Shown one piece after another: positions 26,322 through 34,171 of a stretch of DNA of 64,000 nt. The position numbers and the translations under genes are program-made. Within the stretch, counting starts at the first letter, position 1. Each line of letters begins with the position of its first letter. The notes below the pieces were generated by a model, which saw nothing but the letters and a program-made list of their open reading frames with translations, was not told where the DNA came from and made no database searches. This DNA is from Lachnoclostridium sp. UBA5890 (GTDB lineage Bacteria > Bacillota > Clostridia > Lachnospirales > Lachnospiraceae): NCBI GenBank assembly GCA_002431395.1, contig DJEU01000025.1, forward strand, positions 155,059 through 219,058, given 5' to 3'.

Positions 26322-26423
26322 AAAATATTTGTCGCCACCTGTAAGGCGAATCATAAAAGCACAGGAACAAAATATTCATCGCCACCTGTAAGGCGAATCA
26401 CAAAAGCACAGGAACAAAATATT
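26322..26423 (+). ncRNA. cptI: Type III antitoxin RNA: two 47-nt repeats (cptI-like)
   Basis: Two direct repeats with a 47-bp period (26322-26368 and 26369-26415) are followed by the first eight bases of a third (AAAATATT, 26416-26423). The copies differ at three positions (TG/CA after AAAATATT, and one T/C). Each contains the inverted pair TCGCC/GGCGA and a second pair CCTGT/ACAGG, whose order allows a pseudoknot-like fold. Type III antitoxins are short tandem RNA repeats cut by, and bound to, their toxin. Two repeats of 40-48 nt is the pattern I recall for the CptIN family. The downstream terminator and toxin complete the locus. Confidence 0.88.
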
Positions 26424-26425
26424 AG

Positions 26426-26455
26426 AAAGATTCCTTTTTGAAAGGGATCTTTTTT
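26426..26455 (+). terminator. Terminator between antitoxin repeats and toxin gene
   Basis: AAAGATTCCTTT (26426-26437) pairs with AAAGGGATCTTT (26441-26452), one T-G pair, loop TTG, then a run of T. In type III systems a leaky terminator here sets the excess of antitoxin RNA over toxin mRNA. Confidence 0.88.
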
Positions 26456-26472
26456 CTTATACGGAGGGATAT

Positions 26473-26958
26473 ATGACACAAGAACATTTTTATTTTTTAA
26501 AAGACGAATATTGTGAAAAGTACGGAACATATGGTGTGATGAAAAATAAGGAAAATATTGATGGTCAAGAACATAAACGACCTTGTTTTTATGCAATAAA
26601 AGATAGGGTGGATGATATTTATTGGATGATTCCTATTTCATCCCAAATAACAAAATATCAAAACGTTTTGAATCAAAAACTGCAAAAATATCCTGTCTAT
26701 GATGGATTGGAATTTGGATATGTCCGTGGAAGACATGCGGCATTTTTACTCCAAAATCTATGCCCGGTAACGGAAAAGTATATCGCGGAAGAATACATAG
26801 ATAGTAACAGCAATAAACCGGTCATGATAAATAGCAATGCCATTAAAAACAAAATAAGGAAAAAGGCAAACAAATTAATCCAATTGACAAAACAAGGTAA
26901 AAAAGTAACGATAACAAATGCCTCTGAAATATATAGAGATTTACTAGGGGAGAAATAA
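26473..26958 (+). CDS. cptN: Type III toxin, CptN/ToxN-like endoribonuclease
   Basis: A 161-residue protein with features I recall for CptN toxins: RPCFYAIKD (36-44), WMIPISSQITKYQ (51-63) and CPVTEKYIAEEYID (97-110), in the compact ToxN/AbiQ/CptN fold of sequence-specific endoribonucleases. Such toxins cut cellular mRNA and are held inactive by repeat RNA in a closed RNA-protein assembly; several members abort phage infection. The start follows GGAGGGA at 26462-26468. Promoter, repeats and terminator upstream are in the exact type III order. The family call therefore rests on protein and locus together; activity is inferred. Confidence 0.88.
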   Translation: MTQEHFYFLKDEYCEKYGTYGVMKNKENIDGQEHKRPCFYAIKDRVDDIYWMIPISSQITKYQNVLNQKLQKYPVYDGLEFGYVRGRHAAFLLQNLCPVTEKYIAEEYIDSNSNKPVMINSNAIKNKIRKKANKLIQLTKQGKKVTITNASEIYRDLLGEK

Positions 26959-26979
26959 CATATTCAAAAACTTTTTTAC

Positions 26980-27008
26980 TTGCATTTTCTATACATTTAA
27001 TATATAAT
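26980..27008 (+). promoter_or_regulatory. Promoter of the membrane HNH nuclease gene
   Basis: TTGCAT (26980-26985), 17-bp spacer, consensus TATAAT (27003-27008). It lies between the toxin and the nuclease, so the nuclease can be expressed apart from the toxin. Confidence 0.8.
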
Positions 27009-27089
27009 AAATCGAGAAAAATAATTTACAAAAATATCCAAACATTAATAATAGGAAATATACAGATGTAACAATAGGAGGTAATCGAT

Positions 27090-27818
27090 TTGGAGTATTT
27101 ATTGGATGAATGGGCATTGCAACAATTAATAAAATTGCTTTTACCATTTATTATTTTCATTATAGCTATAGTAATTATCGTAAAAATTTTGCAATCACCA
27201 TTTAAGTATCCATATTTTGTTCATGTTTTCGATGTATCCGGGAAAAGGAATCCTAAAATTGAAAATTTGTTAGATGATTTTTTAATTAATGATGGTTTTG
27301 AAAAAATACTAAATTACAGAAAAATAATTGAAAATTGGAAAGATAAGAGCAAAAATAAACTTAATAAAAGCTTGTTAAAAAAATTACGTACCAAACAATA
27401 TGAAAGATGTTTAGATGATGCACACGCTTTTCAGTTTCTCTTAATGAGAAAGCAAACTAGATATCGTCAAAAAAATTATAGAAAAACAGCATACAAAGTT
27501 ATGCAGACTATTGGCGAATACGATTATTCTTATGAACAAATTGAAGAAAGGGATAAAAAACTAAGAGAAATCAATTATGAATGTACTTTAAATAAATATC
27601 ATAGCAAAAACCAAAGAAAATTAGTAACCCAAAATCTTCGTAAAGAAATTATGGAAAGAGATAATTATACTTGTCAAAAATGCGGAAAATATATGCCAGA
27701 TGAAGTGGGCTTACATATAGATCACATTATCCCTGTATCAAAAGGTGGAAAATCTATTCCATCTAATTTGCAAGTTCTATGTTCCAAATGCAACGGGAAA
27801 AAATCAAACAAAGTATAA
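27090..27818 (+). CDS. Membrane-anchored HNH nuclease
   Basis: A 242-residue protein with one N-terminal membrane helix (about 10-33), a lysine-rich helical middle (about 65-185) and a C-terminal HNH nuclease domain. The zinc-stabilised HNH is complete: CxxC at 195/198, HIDH at 209-212, Asn226, CxxC at 231/234. The start is TTG at 27090, justified by GGAGG at 27077-27081, eight bases upstream. Codon use is strongly A/T-ending, like the toxin gene and unlike the flanks. Membrane tethering with the nuclease toward the cytoplasm suggests attack on incoming DNA; this is inference. No methylase or partner nuclease is nearby. Confidence 0.83.
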   Translation: MEYLLDEWALQQLIKLLLPFIIFIIAIVIIVKILQSPFKYPYFVHVFDVSGKRNPKIENLLDDFLINDGFEKILNYRKIIENWKDKSKNKLNKSLLKKLRTKQYERCLDDAHAFQFLLMRKQTRYRQKNYRKTAYKVMQTIGEYDYSYEQIEERDKKLREINYECTLNKYHSKNQRKLVTQNLRKEIMERDNYTCQKCGKYMPDEVGLHIDHIIPVSKGGKSIPSNLQVLCSKCNGKKSNKV

Positions 27819-27822
27819 TGTA

Positions 27823-27847
27823 CAACCACCAGCTCGGCCGGTGGTTG
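27823..27847. terminator. Hairpin between convergent nuclease and DUF4317 genes
   Basis: CAACCACC (27823-27830) pairs perfectly with GGTGGTTG (27840-27847) across a nine-base loop, between two converging genes. T tracts are weak on both sides, so a terminator role is likely but not certain. It marks the right edge of the AT-rich island. Confidence 0.55.
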
Positions 27848-27856
27848 CAATTCTCG

Positions 27857-28987
27857 TTACATCGGATTTGCCACGCGGATTCCATTGACCTCTACCTCGT
27901 CACTGCATTCAATGACGATACAAGGTACACCGTCGATAATCTGCGTATTGACAAGGTCGGTCCGGTCCGGATTTACCTGAATGGTGACATTTGGAGTTCG
28001 TACCTCAAATTTGCGGAGATTGGCGATGTTATCTGCGACCAGTTTCTGATCTTCCCCGATATTTTCCGTAAATTTTTCTTCAAAAACATCGATTTTTTCT
28101 TCTGAAACTCCACACGAGGAGAGGATCTTTTTGACATCTTCTTTGTCCAGTTCCAGCGGTTCCGGATTTTCCTTGTTTTCCTCGATCATTTCATTTAAGT
28201 TTTCATGCAGGTTTTTCACCATCTCGTAATCGCACGTTGTTCCGAGAGATTCCTCCACCAAAGCATGGAACGTTTCCTTTTGTTCCTTGGCAGGAATTGG
28301 AAATGTACAGCCGAGCAGATTGTAGGAAAAATCGATATCGACTTCATCCGCATTTTTAGCATAATAAAGCAGGCTGTGGATGTCTGTGTTTCGGTCGTTG
28401 AAAGCAGGGAAGAGGAAGCCGTTTGCCGGCGCCTGTACGATCCAGTCACGGTCACAGTCTTCAATGCTGTTATTTTCCGGATTGTAGCAGAGCCCGGCCT
28501 TGGATAATTTTACCGGACATATACTACAAAGGATAAAATTATATACATAATCGGATGCGTCTTCGTTTTCGATTCCATCCGCTGTGATCGACGGAATATC
28601 GTAAGCGGTATGGATCAGAACGATAAGATAATTTCCGGTATATTCGTACGTTTTGATCACCATATCATAGAATTCATCCAAAAGGACGTCGTCTTGCAGA
28701 CCGCTGTCTACGAGCTTCATCATAAATTTCTGCTTACCGTCGTCATTGGTTTCTTCATCCATTGGAAATTCCATATTCATAAGATTTTTGCCAAGTGTGC
28801 CGGACATCGTTTTTCGAAAAATATCCACGTATTTAAACATTTCCTCTTCGGGAAGAGAGTAAAAGGCCTCTTTTAACTCGACACGCTTATTCTTTTCGCC
28901 ATCTACATAGCATCCACAGATCCTTGTGATGCCATTGTCGTCTTTTTTGAAAATTTTCTTTATTTCCGTAACTTCTGTTTTATTCAT
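27857..28987 (-). CDS. DUF4317 family protein, function unknown
   Basis: A 376-residue cytosolic protein that I recognise as DUF4317-like, a family I recall mainly from Lachnospiraceae and related clostridia. The N terminus MNKTEVTEIKKIFKKDD and ITRICGCYVDG, and the hydrophobic core LCSICPVKLSKAGL, fit that group. There is no signal peptide, membrane helix or nucleotide-binding motif. The C-terminal segment VRTPNVTIQVNPDRTDLV is strand-rich. No function is known to me. It is transcribed away from hydF through a shared symmetrical promoter region. Confidence 0.7.
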   Translation of the reverse strand: MNKTEVTEIKKIFKKDDNGITRICGCYVDGEKNKRVELKEAFYSLPEEEMFKYVDIFRKTMSGTLGKNLMNMEFPMDEETNDDGKQKFMMKLVDSGLQDDVLLDEFYDMVIKTYEYTGNYLIVLIHTAYDIPSITADGIENEDASDYVYNFILCSICPVKLSKAGLCYNPENNSIEDCDRDWIVQAPANGFLFPAFNDRNTDIHSLLYYAKNADEVDIDFSYNLLGCTFPIPAKEQKETFHALVEESLGTTCDYEMVKNLHENLNEMIEENKENPEPLELDKEDVKKILSSCGVSEEKIDVFEEKFTENIGEDQKLVADNIANLRKFEVRTPNVTIQVNPDRTDLVNTQIIDGVPCIVIECSDEVEVNGIRVANPM

Positions 28988-29032
28988 CTTTATTCTCCAT
29001 TTCTATTATCGTTGGGTTCCTAATATCACACG

Positions 29033-29075
29033 AAAAGATTATATCATATTTTTTAGAAATGTGGTATAATCTTTT
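29033..29075. promoter_or_regulatory. Symmetrical divergent promoter pair with 11-bp inverted repeat
   Basis: AAAAGATTATA (29033-29043) is repeated inverted as TATAATCTTTT (29065-29075). Each arm contains a consensus TATAAT pointing outward, each with an extended -10 (TGA before the minus box, TGG before the plus box). The minus box serves the DUF4317 gene, the plus box hydF. The boxes are 21 bp apart, so the two polymerase footprints overlap and may exclude each other. Confidence 0.65.
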
Positions 29076-29102
29076 TTAATAAACAAGAAAGAAGGTATAC
29101 GT

Positions 29103-30296
29103 ATGTCACTCAATGATACTCCCTCTGCCAATCGGATCCACATCGGATTTTTTGGCTGCCGCAATGCCGGAAAATCCAGTGTTGTCAATGCGATAACCGG
29201 GCAGGAACTGGCAGTCGTGTCAGATGTTCTCGGAACGACGACCGATCCGGTACAAAAAGCGATGGAACTTCTTCCGTTAGGACCGGTTATGATCATTGAT
29301 ACTCCCGGCTTCGATGATGTCGGCGAATTGGGCGAAAAACGAATCCAAAAGACAAAACAGATCTTAAACCGAACCGATATTGCCGTCCTTGTCGTCGATG
29401 CAAAAAAAGGATTCGCAGCGACAGACAAGCAGCTGCTTGCGTTGATTCAGGAAAAAGAGCTGCCATATCTTATCATTTATAATAAATCCGATCTTTTGGA
29501 GAAAATTCCGGAAGAAGAGGAGCATAGTATCTATATCAGTGCTTTGCAGAAACAAGGCATTCAGGAGTGTAAGGAAAAACTTGCTCATCAGATTCCGACA
29601 GAGGATATGACGCTTCAGATCGTGGGAGATCTTTTGAGTCCAGGGGACCTTGCTGTGCTTGTCATTCCGATCGATTCCGCTGCGCCTAAGGGCCGTCTGA
29701 TCCTGCCACAGCAGCAGGTGATACGTGATATTCTGGAGGCGGGGGCTGCCGCAGTGACGGTAAGAAATACGGAACTTGCTGGGGTGTTACAAAAATTGGA
29801 AGGAAAAGTCCGTATGGTGATCACCGACAGTCAGGCATTTGAAGAGGTGGCGGCGATTGTGCCAAAAGAGATTCCATTGACTTCATTTTCCATTTTAATG
29901 GCGCGTTTTAAAGGGTATCTGGAAACCGCTGTCAGAGGGATTCAAGCGGTAGATTCGCTGAACGATGGAGACCGCATCCTCATTTCGGAGGGATGCACGC
30001 ATCACCGCCAGTGTGAAGATATTGGAACAGTAAAACTGCCAAACTGGCTTTTAAAATATACCGGGAAAGATTTGAAATTTGAATGGAGTTCCGGCCGGGA
30101 ATTTAAGGAAGATTTATCTCCTTATGCGATGGTCATCCATTGTGGAGGGTGCATGCTCAATGAGAGAGAAGTGAAGTATCGCATGAAATGTGCCGTTGAC
30201 CAGGGAATCCCATTTACGAATTATGGAATTGCCATTGCATATATGAAAGGGATTTTACAGCGGAGTATCGAGCCAATCCCTAATCTTCCTCAATAA
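29103..30296 (+). CDS. hydF: [FeFe]-hydrogenase maturation GTPase HydF
   Basis: HydF (397 residues) is the GTPase scaffold on which the di-iron subcluster of [FeFe] hydrogenase is built before delivery. The GTPase domain has GCRNAGKSS (about 18-26), DTPGFDD and NKSD; the C-terminal cluster domain supplies three cysteines, Cys304 (HHRQC), Cys347 and Cys350 (HCGGC). No HydE, HydG or hydrogenase gene is in the window. Its presence shows that the organism makes hydrogen with an [FeFe] enzyme. The start follows GAAAGAAGG at 29087-29095. Confidence 0.95.
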   Translation: MSLNDTPSANRIHIGFFGCRNAGKSSVVNAITGQELAVVSDVLGTTTDPVQKAMELLPLGPVMIIDTPGFDDVGELGEKRIQKTKQILNRTDIAVLVVDAKKGFAATDKQLLALIQEKELPYLIIYNKSDLLEKIPEEEEHSIYISALQKQGIQECKEKLAHQIPTEDMTLQIVGDLLSPGDLAVLVIPIDSAAPKGRLILPQQQVIRDILEAGAAAVTVRNTELAGVLQKLEGKVRMVITDSQAFEEVAAIVPKEIPLTSFSILMARFKGYLETAVRGIQAVDSLNDGDRILISEGCTHHRQCEDIGTVKLPNWLLKYTGKDLKFEWSSGREFKEDLSPYAMVIHCGGCMLNEREVKYRMKCAVDQGIPFTNYGIAIAYMKGILQRSIEPIPNLPQ

Positions 30297-30549
30297 CGTG
30301 GATCTCAAGATAATCAAATTCGATGCCGTCGATAAAATTATCGCTGCGAAAGCGGGTTTTGTCGACACGTTTGAATTCTTCGATATTGTGTTCCAGCCAG
30401 ATCGGTTTGGAAAGATCAAATTCGTAGCACACTTCTTCCAGTGCTGCAAATACTTTTTTCGTTCGGGACATCTCAGGGGAATCATTTTCCACGACCATGT
30501 CCCGGATCATTCGATTGCTTTTAAATTCTTTTGCCCATAAACGAAACAT
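30280..30549 (-). CDS. Conserved-looking small protein, function unknown
   Basis: An 89-residue acidic protein with no signal peptide or membrane helix and no motif that I recognise. It has a good ribosome site (GAAAGGAAA before ATG at 30549) and codon use typical of the window. It converges on hydF with a 17-bp overlap. The N terminus MFRLWAKEFKSNRMIRDMVV looks like a strand-helix start. I believe similar short proteins occur in other Lachnospiraceae, but that is memory, not a search. Confidence 0.65.
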   Translation of the reverse strand: MFRLWAKEFKSNRMIRDMVVENDSPEMSRTKKVFAALEEVCYEFDLSKPIWLEHNIEEFKRVDKTRFRSDNFIDGIEFDYLEIHVIEED

Positions 30550-30634
30550 CTGTTAAATTTCCTTTCTTTTGTCATTTCCGTATCCATACTTTTTACTGAT
30601 TATACTTTGATTTTTCGAAAAAGTAAAGAATTAT

Positions 30635-30663
30635 TTGACTTTACTGTCATTTTCTTATAAAAT
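30635..30663 (+). promoter_or_regulatory. Promoter of the alarmone synthetase-folD-rimO operon
   Basis: TTGACT (30635-30640), 17-bp spacer, TAAAAT (30658-30663). It leaves a leader of about 55 nt before the ATG at 30727. Confidence 0.65.
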
Positions 30664-30726
30664 TATATTGTATGCATAAATGGATTTTTATGCATGGAGG
30701 TAAGGAGAAAGGTTGGCGAATAAACG

Positions 30727-31407
30727 ATGTTAGAACAAGAAGTTGACACCTCTTTGTTAAATCAGATATATATACCGGCAGATGCAGGACACGTTTTTAT
30801 TGATCAAGAGACCGAATTTCGGCAGATGATGATGATGTATAGTTGTGCGATCAAAGAGATTAAGACAAAATTACAAGTATTAAATGATGAATTATCCATA
30901 AAAAGACAGAGAAATCCGATTGAATTTATCAAAACCCGTGTAAAACAGCCGGACAGCATTGCGAGCAAGCTTCGCAGAAAAGGTTATCCCGTGACGGTAC
31001 AATCGGTATTTGAAAATCTTTCGGATGTGGCAGGGGTTCGTGTCATCTGTGCTTTTATTGATGATATTTACAAAGTGGCAGATATGCTTACTGCGCAAGA
31101 TGACATTGAATTGATCAAACGCAAAGATTATATTAAAAATCCGAAGATGAATGGTTACCGCAGTCTTCATTTGATCATTGAAGTTCCGGTCTTTTTCTCG
31201 GATCACAAAGAGCAGATTCGCGTGGAAGTGCAGATCCGAACCATTGCGATGGACTTCTGGGCAAGCCTGGAGCACCAGTTGAAATATAAAAAAGATATCG
31301 ATGATGCGGAAAGTATTATGTATGAACTGCGCGCCTGCGCCGATGTAATCAATCGAACCGATTACCATATGCAGTCCCTGCGTGACCGTATCGTAGAAAA
31401 TTCATAA
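30727..31407 (+). CDS. Small alarmone synthetase (RelQ/YjbM-type (p)ppGpp synthetase)
   Basis: A 226-residue single-domain RelA/SpoT synthetase with no HD hydrolase and no TGS/ACT tail. It makes (p)ppGpp from GTP or GDP and ATP. Synthetase motifs are seen: FIKTRVKQPDSIASKLRRKG, DVAGVRVICAFIDDIY, NGYRSLHLIIE, EVQIRTIAMDFWASLEH. It belongs with SAS1 proteins such as Bacillus YjbM. The ATG has a poorly spaced ribosome site (AGGAGAAAGG ends 14 bases upstream), so the exact start is less sure. It heads a long series of core genes, starting 20 bp before folD. Confidence 0.92.
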   Translation: MLEQEVDTSLLNQIYIPADAGHVFIDQETEFRQMMMMYSCAIKEIKTKLQVLNDELSIKRQRNPIEFIKTRVKQPDSIASKLRRKGYPVTVQSVFENLSDVAGVRVICAFIDDIYKVADMLTAQDDIELIKRKDYIKNPKMNGYRSLHLIIEVPVFFSDHKEQIRVEVQIRTIAMDFWASLEHQLKYKKDIDDAESIMYELRACADVINRTDYHMQSLRDRIVENS

Positions 31408-31427
31408 AAAACTATTAGGAGGTTGCT

Positions 31428-32264
31428 ATGAGCATTCGAATTGATGGAAAACAGATTTCCGCACAGATAAAAGATGAGTTAAAAGAAAGAGTAGAAAAAG
31501 AGAACCTCGAGGTAACCCTGGCCGTGATCCAGGTGGGAAATGATCCGGCCTCGACCGTTTATGTCGGAAATAAGAAAAAAGCTTGTGAATATATTGGGAT
31601 TCGATCCCTTGCTTATGAATTGCCGGAAGAAACACCGGAAGAAGAACTGCTGCAATTAATCAAAGAATTAAATGACCGAGACGATGTCAATGGCATTCTG
31701 GTACAGCTTCCATTGCCGTCGCATATGGACGAAGACAAGGTAATTCAGACGATTTCACCGAAAAAAGATGTCGATGGCTTTCATCCACAGAGTGTCGGTG
31801 CCCTCAGTATCGGACAGCCGGGATTTGTTTCCTGTACACCAGCTGGTGTAATTCAGTTATTAAAACGTACCGGGGTTGAAATCGACGGAAAAGAATGTGT
31901 GATCGTCGGACGAAGCAATATTGTAGGAAAACCGATGGCACTTTTGATGCTTCGTGAAAATGCAACCGTTACGGTCTGTCATTCCCATACCAAAGATCTG
32001 AAAGAAGTGACAAAACGGGCAGACATTTTGATTGTTGCGATTGGAAAACCAAAATTTATTACCAAAGAATATGTCAAAGAAGGCGCTGTTGTTATTGACG
32101 TCGGAATTCACCGTGGTGCAGACGGCAAACTTTGCGGAGATGTGGATTATGATGACGTGGCTCCGATTACGCATGCCATTACCCCGGTACCTGGCGGCGT
32201 CGGTCCGATGACAATTGCCATGCTTATGAATAACTGCGTAGAAGCGAAAGGATTACAAGAATGA
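31428..32264 (+). CDS. folD: Bifunctional methylene-tetrahydrofolate dehydrogenase/cyclohydrolase FolD
   Basis: FolD converts 5,10-methylene- to 10-formyl-tetrahydrofolate through dehydrogenase and cyclohydrolase steps on one 278-residue chain. The family patterns ASTVYVGNKKKACEYIGI (catalytic Lys region, about 44-61), GILVQLPLP, KDVDGFHP and the nucleotide-binding VGRSNIVGKPMA are clear. It uses a good AGGAGG ribosome site and overlaps rimO by four bases (ATGA). Together with fhs it forms the one-carbon folate pathway seen in this window. Confidence 0.97.
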   Translation: MSIRIDGKQISAQIKDELKERVEKENLEVTLAVIQVGNDPASTVYVGNKKKACEYIGIRSLAYELPEETPEEELLQLIKELNDRDDVNGILVQLPLPSHMDEDKVIQTISPKKDVDGFHPQSVGALSIGQPGFVSCTPAGVIQLLKRTGVEIDGKECVIVGRSNIVGKPMALLMLRENATVTVCHSHTKDLKEVTKRADILIVAIGKPKFITKEYVKEGAVVIDVGIHRGADGKLCGDVDYDDVAPITHAITPVPGGVGPMTIAMLMNNCVEAKGLQE

Positions 32265-33604
32265 TGCACATTTATTTTGTCTCTTTAGGTTGTGACAAAA
32301 ATCTGGTTGACAGTGAAAAAATGCTTGCCCTTCTTACTAAAGAGGGCTATGAATTGACCGATGAGCCGGAACAGGCAGAGATCATCGTCGTCAATACGTG
32401 TGCGTTTATCCACGATGCCAAACAGGAGAGTATTGAAACGCTGTTAGAACTGGCAGAATACAAAAAGACAGGAAAATGTAAAGTACTGATTGCTTCCGGA
32501 TGTCTTGCGGAACGCTATCAGGATACCATTTTGGAAGAAATGCCGGAAATTGACGGCGTGATCGGAACGACGGCCTACGATGATATCGCTGTCGTTGTGA
32601 AAAAAGCACTCGGTGGCGAACATGCCGCACTGACCAAAGAACTGGATTATCTCCCGGTTCACTTGACGGACCGTGTTACTTCCGGTATGTCGCATGTCGG
32701 CTATTTAAAGATCAGCGAAGGCTGTAACAAAAACTGTACGTATTGTATCATTCCTTCCATGAGAGGACATTACCGAAGTGTCCCGATGGAAGATTTGGTT
32801 GAAGAAGCCGAAAAACTTGCGGAAAAAGGAATCCGGGAATTGATTTTGGTAGCTCAGGAGACTACATTATATGGTGTAGATCTCTATCATGAGAAAAAAC
32901 TTCCGGAACTGCTCCGACGTTTGTCCGAGATTCGCGATATTGCCTGGATCCGAGTTTTATACTGTTATCCCGAAGAGATTACCGTCGAACTGGCACAGGA
33001 GCTCCGCGAAAATCCAAAGGTATGCCATTATTTGGATCTTCCGATCCAGCACTGCAATGACGAGGTCCTGAAACGCATGGGACGCCGGACGACAAAAGCA
33101 GAGTTGATGGAAAAGATAAAAATGCTCCGTAAAGAGATTCCGGACATTGCTCTGCGAACCACACTCATCAGCGGATTTCCGGGCGAAACAAAAGAGCAGC
33201 ACGAAGAATGTATCGAATTCGTGCGGGAGATGAAATTTGACCGCCTTGGTGTCTTTCCGTATTCGGAAGAAGAGGGCACAAAAGCAGCGGATTATCCGGA
33301 ACAGATTGATATGGAGACACGCCGTCGGTGGGCAGATGAGATCATGGAAGCCCAGCAGGAAGTGATCTTTGCTCAAAATGAAACGCTGGTCGGAAAAACT
33401 TACAAAGCGATCGTAGACGGCTATCTGCCACAGGATAACGTGTATGTTGCCCGAACGTACCGCGATACTCCGGAAATTGACGGATGTATCTTTTTTCAGG
33501 TGCCATATGAGATTGTATCCGGTACGATCGTAACCCTTTTGGTCACGGATGCAAAAGGCTACGATCTGATCGGTGAAATATGTAGTGAGGAGGATGATGA
33601 ATGA
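32261..33604 (+). CDS. rimO: Ribosomal protein S12 methylthiotransferase RimO
   Basis: RimO is a radical-SAM enzyme that adds a methylthio group to an aspartate of ribosomal protein S12. The 447 residues show the N-terminal MTTase domain (SLGCDKNLVDSEKML, Cys10), radical-SAM cysteines Cys155, Cys159 and Cys162 (CNKNCTYC), PIQHCNDEVLKRMGRR and a C-terminal TRAM domain. The phrase LGCDKNLVDSE favours RimO over MiaB. Start and stop both use four-base ATGA overlaps, with folD before and pgsA after, so translation is coupled. Confidence 0.95.
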   Translation: MMHIYFVSLGCDKNLVDSEKMLALLTKEGYELTDEPEQAEIIVVNTCAFIHDAKQESIETLLELAEYKKTGKCKVLIASGCLAERYQDTILEEMPEIDGVIGTTAYDDIAVVVKKALGGEHAALTKELDYLPVHLTDRVTSGMSHVGYLKISEGCNKNCTYCIIPSMRGHYRSVPMEDLVEEAEKLAEKGIRELILVAQETTLYGVDLYHEKKLPELLRRLSEIRDIAWIRVLYCYPEEITVELAQELRENPKVCHYLDLPIQHCNDEVLKRMGRRTTKAELMEKIKMLRKEIPDIALRTTLISGFPGETKEQHEECIEFVREMKFDRLGVFPYSEEEGTKAADYPEQIDMETRRRWADEIMEAQQEVIFAQNETLVGKTYKAIVDGYLPQDNVYVARTYRDTPEIDGCIFFQVPYEIVSGTIVTLLVTDAKGYDLIGEICSEEDDE

Positions 33605-34155
33605 ATAACATACCGAACAAATTAACCATGATTCGTGTGATTTTGATTCCATTCTTTATCGTATTTATGTTATGGGACGCGGTTCCCTATGGCGAGTATA
33701 TTGCTGCTGCAGTATTTATTCTCGCCTGTATTACAGATTTTTTTGACGGCTATCTTGCGAGAAAATACAATGAAACAACGACTTTTGGAAAATTTATGGA
33801 TCCGTTGGCAGACAAACTGCTTGTCTGTTCAGCACTGATCTGTTTTGCCGCCGATCCGGAATGTGTGATGCCGGCCTGGGCAGTCATTGTTATTATCGCC
33901 CGCGAATTTATTATCAGTGGATTCCGGTTGATTGCCGTAGAAAAGGGCGTTGTTATCGCTGCTAATTATTGGGGAAAAGTAAAAACGGTGGTACAGATGG
34001 TTATGTCCATCGTGCTTATCCTTAATTTTTCTTTTTCCGGTGCAGAAATCCTGGAATGGATATTGATCTGGGCGGCGGTTGCACTGACTGTCATTTCACT
34101 GCTGGATTATATTTATAAAAACCGTGCCGTATTAAGCGATGCGGAAACCAGGTAA
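33601..34155 (+). CDS. pgsA: CDP-diacylglycerol-glycerol-3-phosphate 3-phosphatidyltransferase
   Basis: PgsA makes phosphatidylglycerol phosphate in the membrane. The 184-residue protein has several membrane helices and the full CDP-alcohol phosphotransferase motif: DGYLAR (about 42-47), then GKFMDPLADKLL with both downstream aspartates. It overlaps rimO by four bases and is followed by the pncC gene, an order common in Firmicutes (rimO-pgsA-cinA). Confidence 0.95.
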   Translation: MNNIPNKLTMIRVILIPFFIVFMLWDAVPYGEYIAAAVFILACITDFFDGYLARKYNETTTFGKFMDPLADKLLVCSALICFAADPECVMPAWAVIVIIAREFIISGFRLIAVEKGVVIAANYWGKVKTVVQMVMSIVLILNFSFSGAEILEWILIWAAVALTVISLLDYIYKNRAVLSDAETR

Positions 34156-34171
34156 AAGGATGGCGATATCG

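Noticed and set aside
26322..26423. Possible mini-CRISPR array or mobile-element end
   Set aside because: Only two units lie head to tail with no spacers between them, no cas gene is near, and the promoter-repeat-terminator-toxin order fits a type III antitoxin fully.
27090..27818. HNH gene as part of a homing intron or group II intron
   Set aside because: No reverse transcriptase or maturase region is present, the gene interrupts no other gene, and it has a membrane helix and its own promoter.
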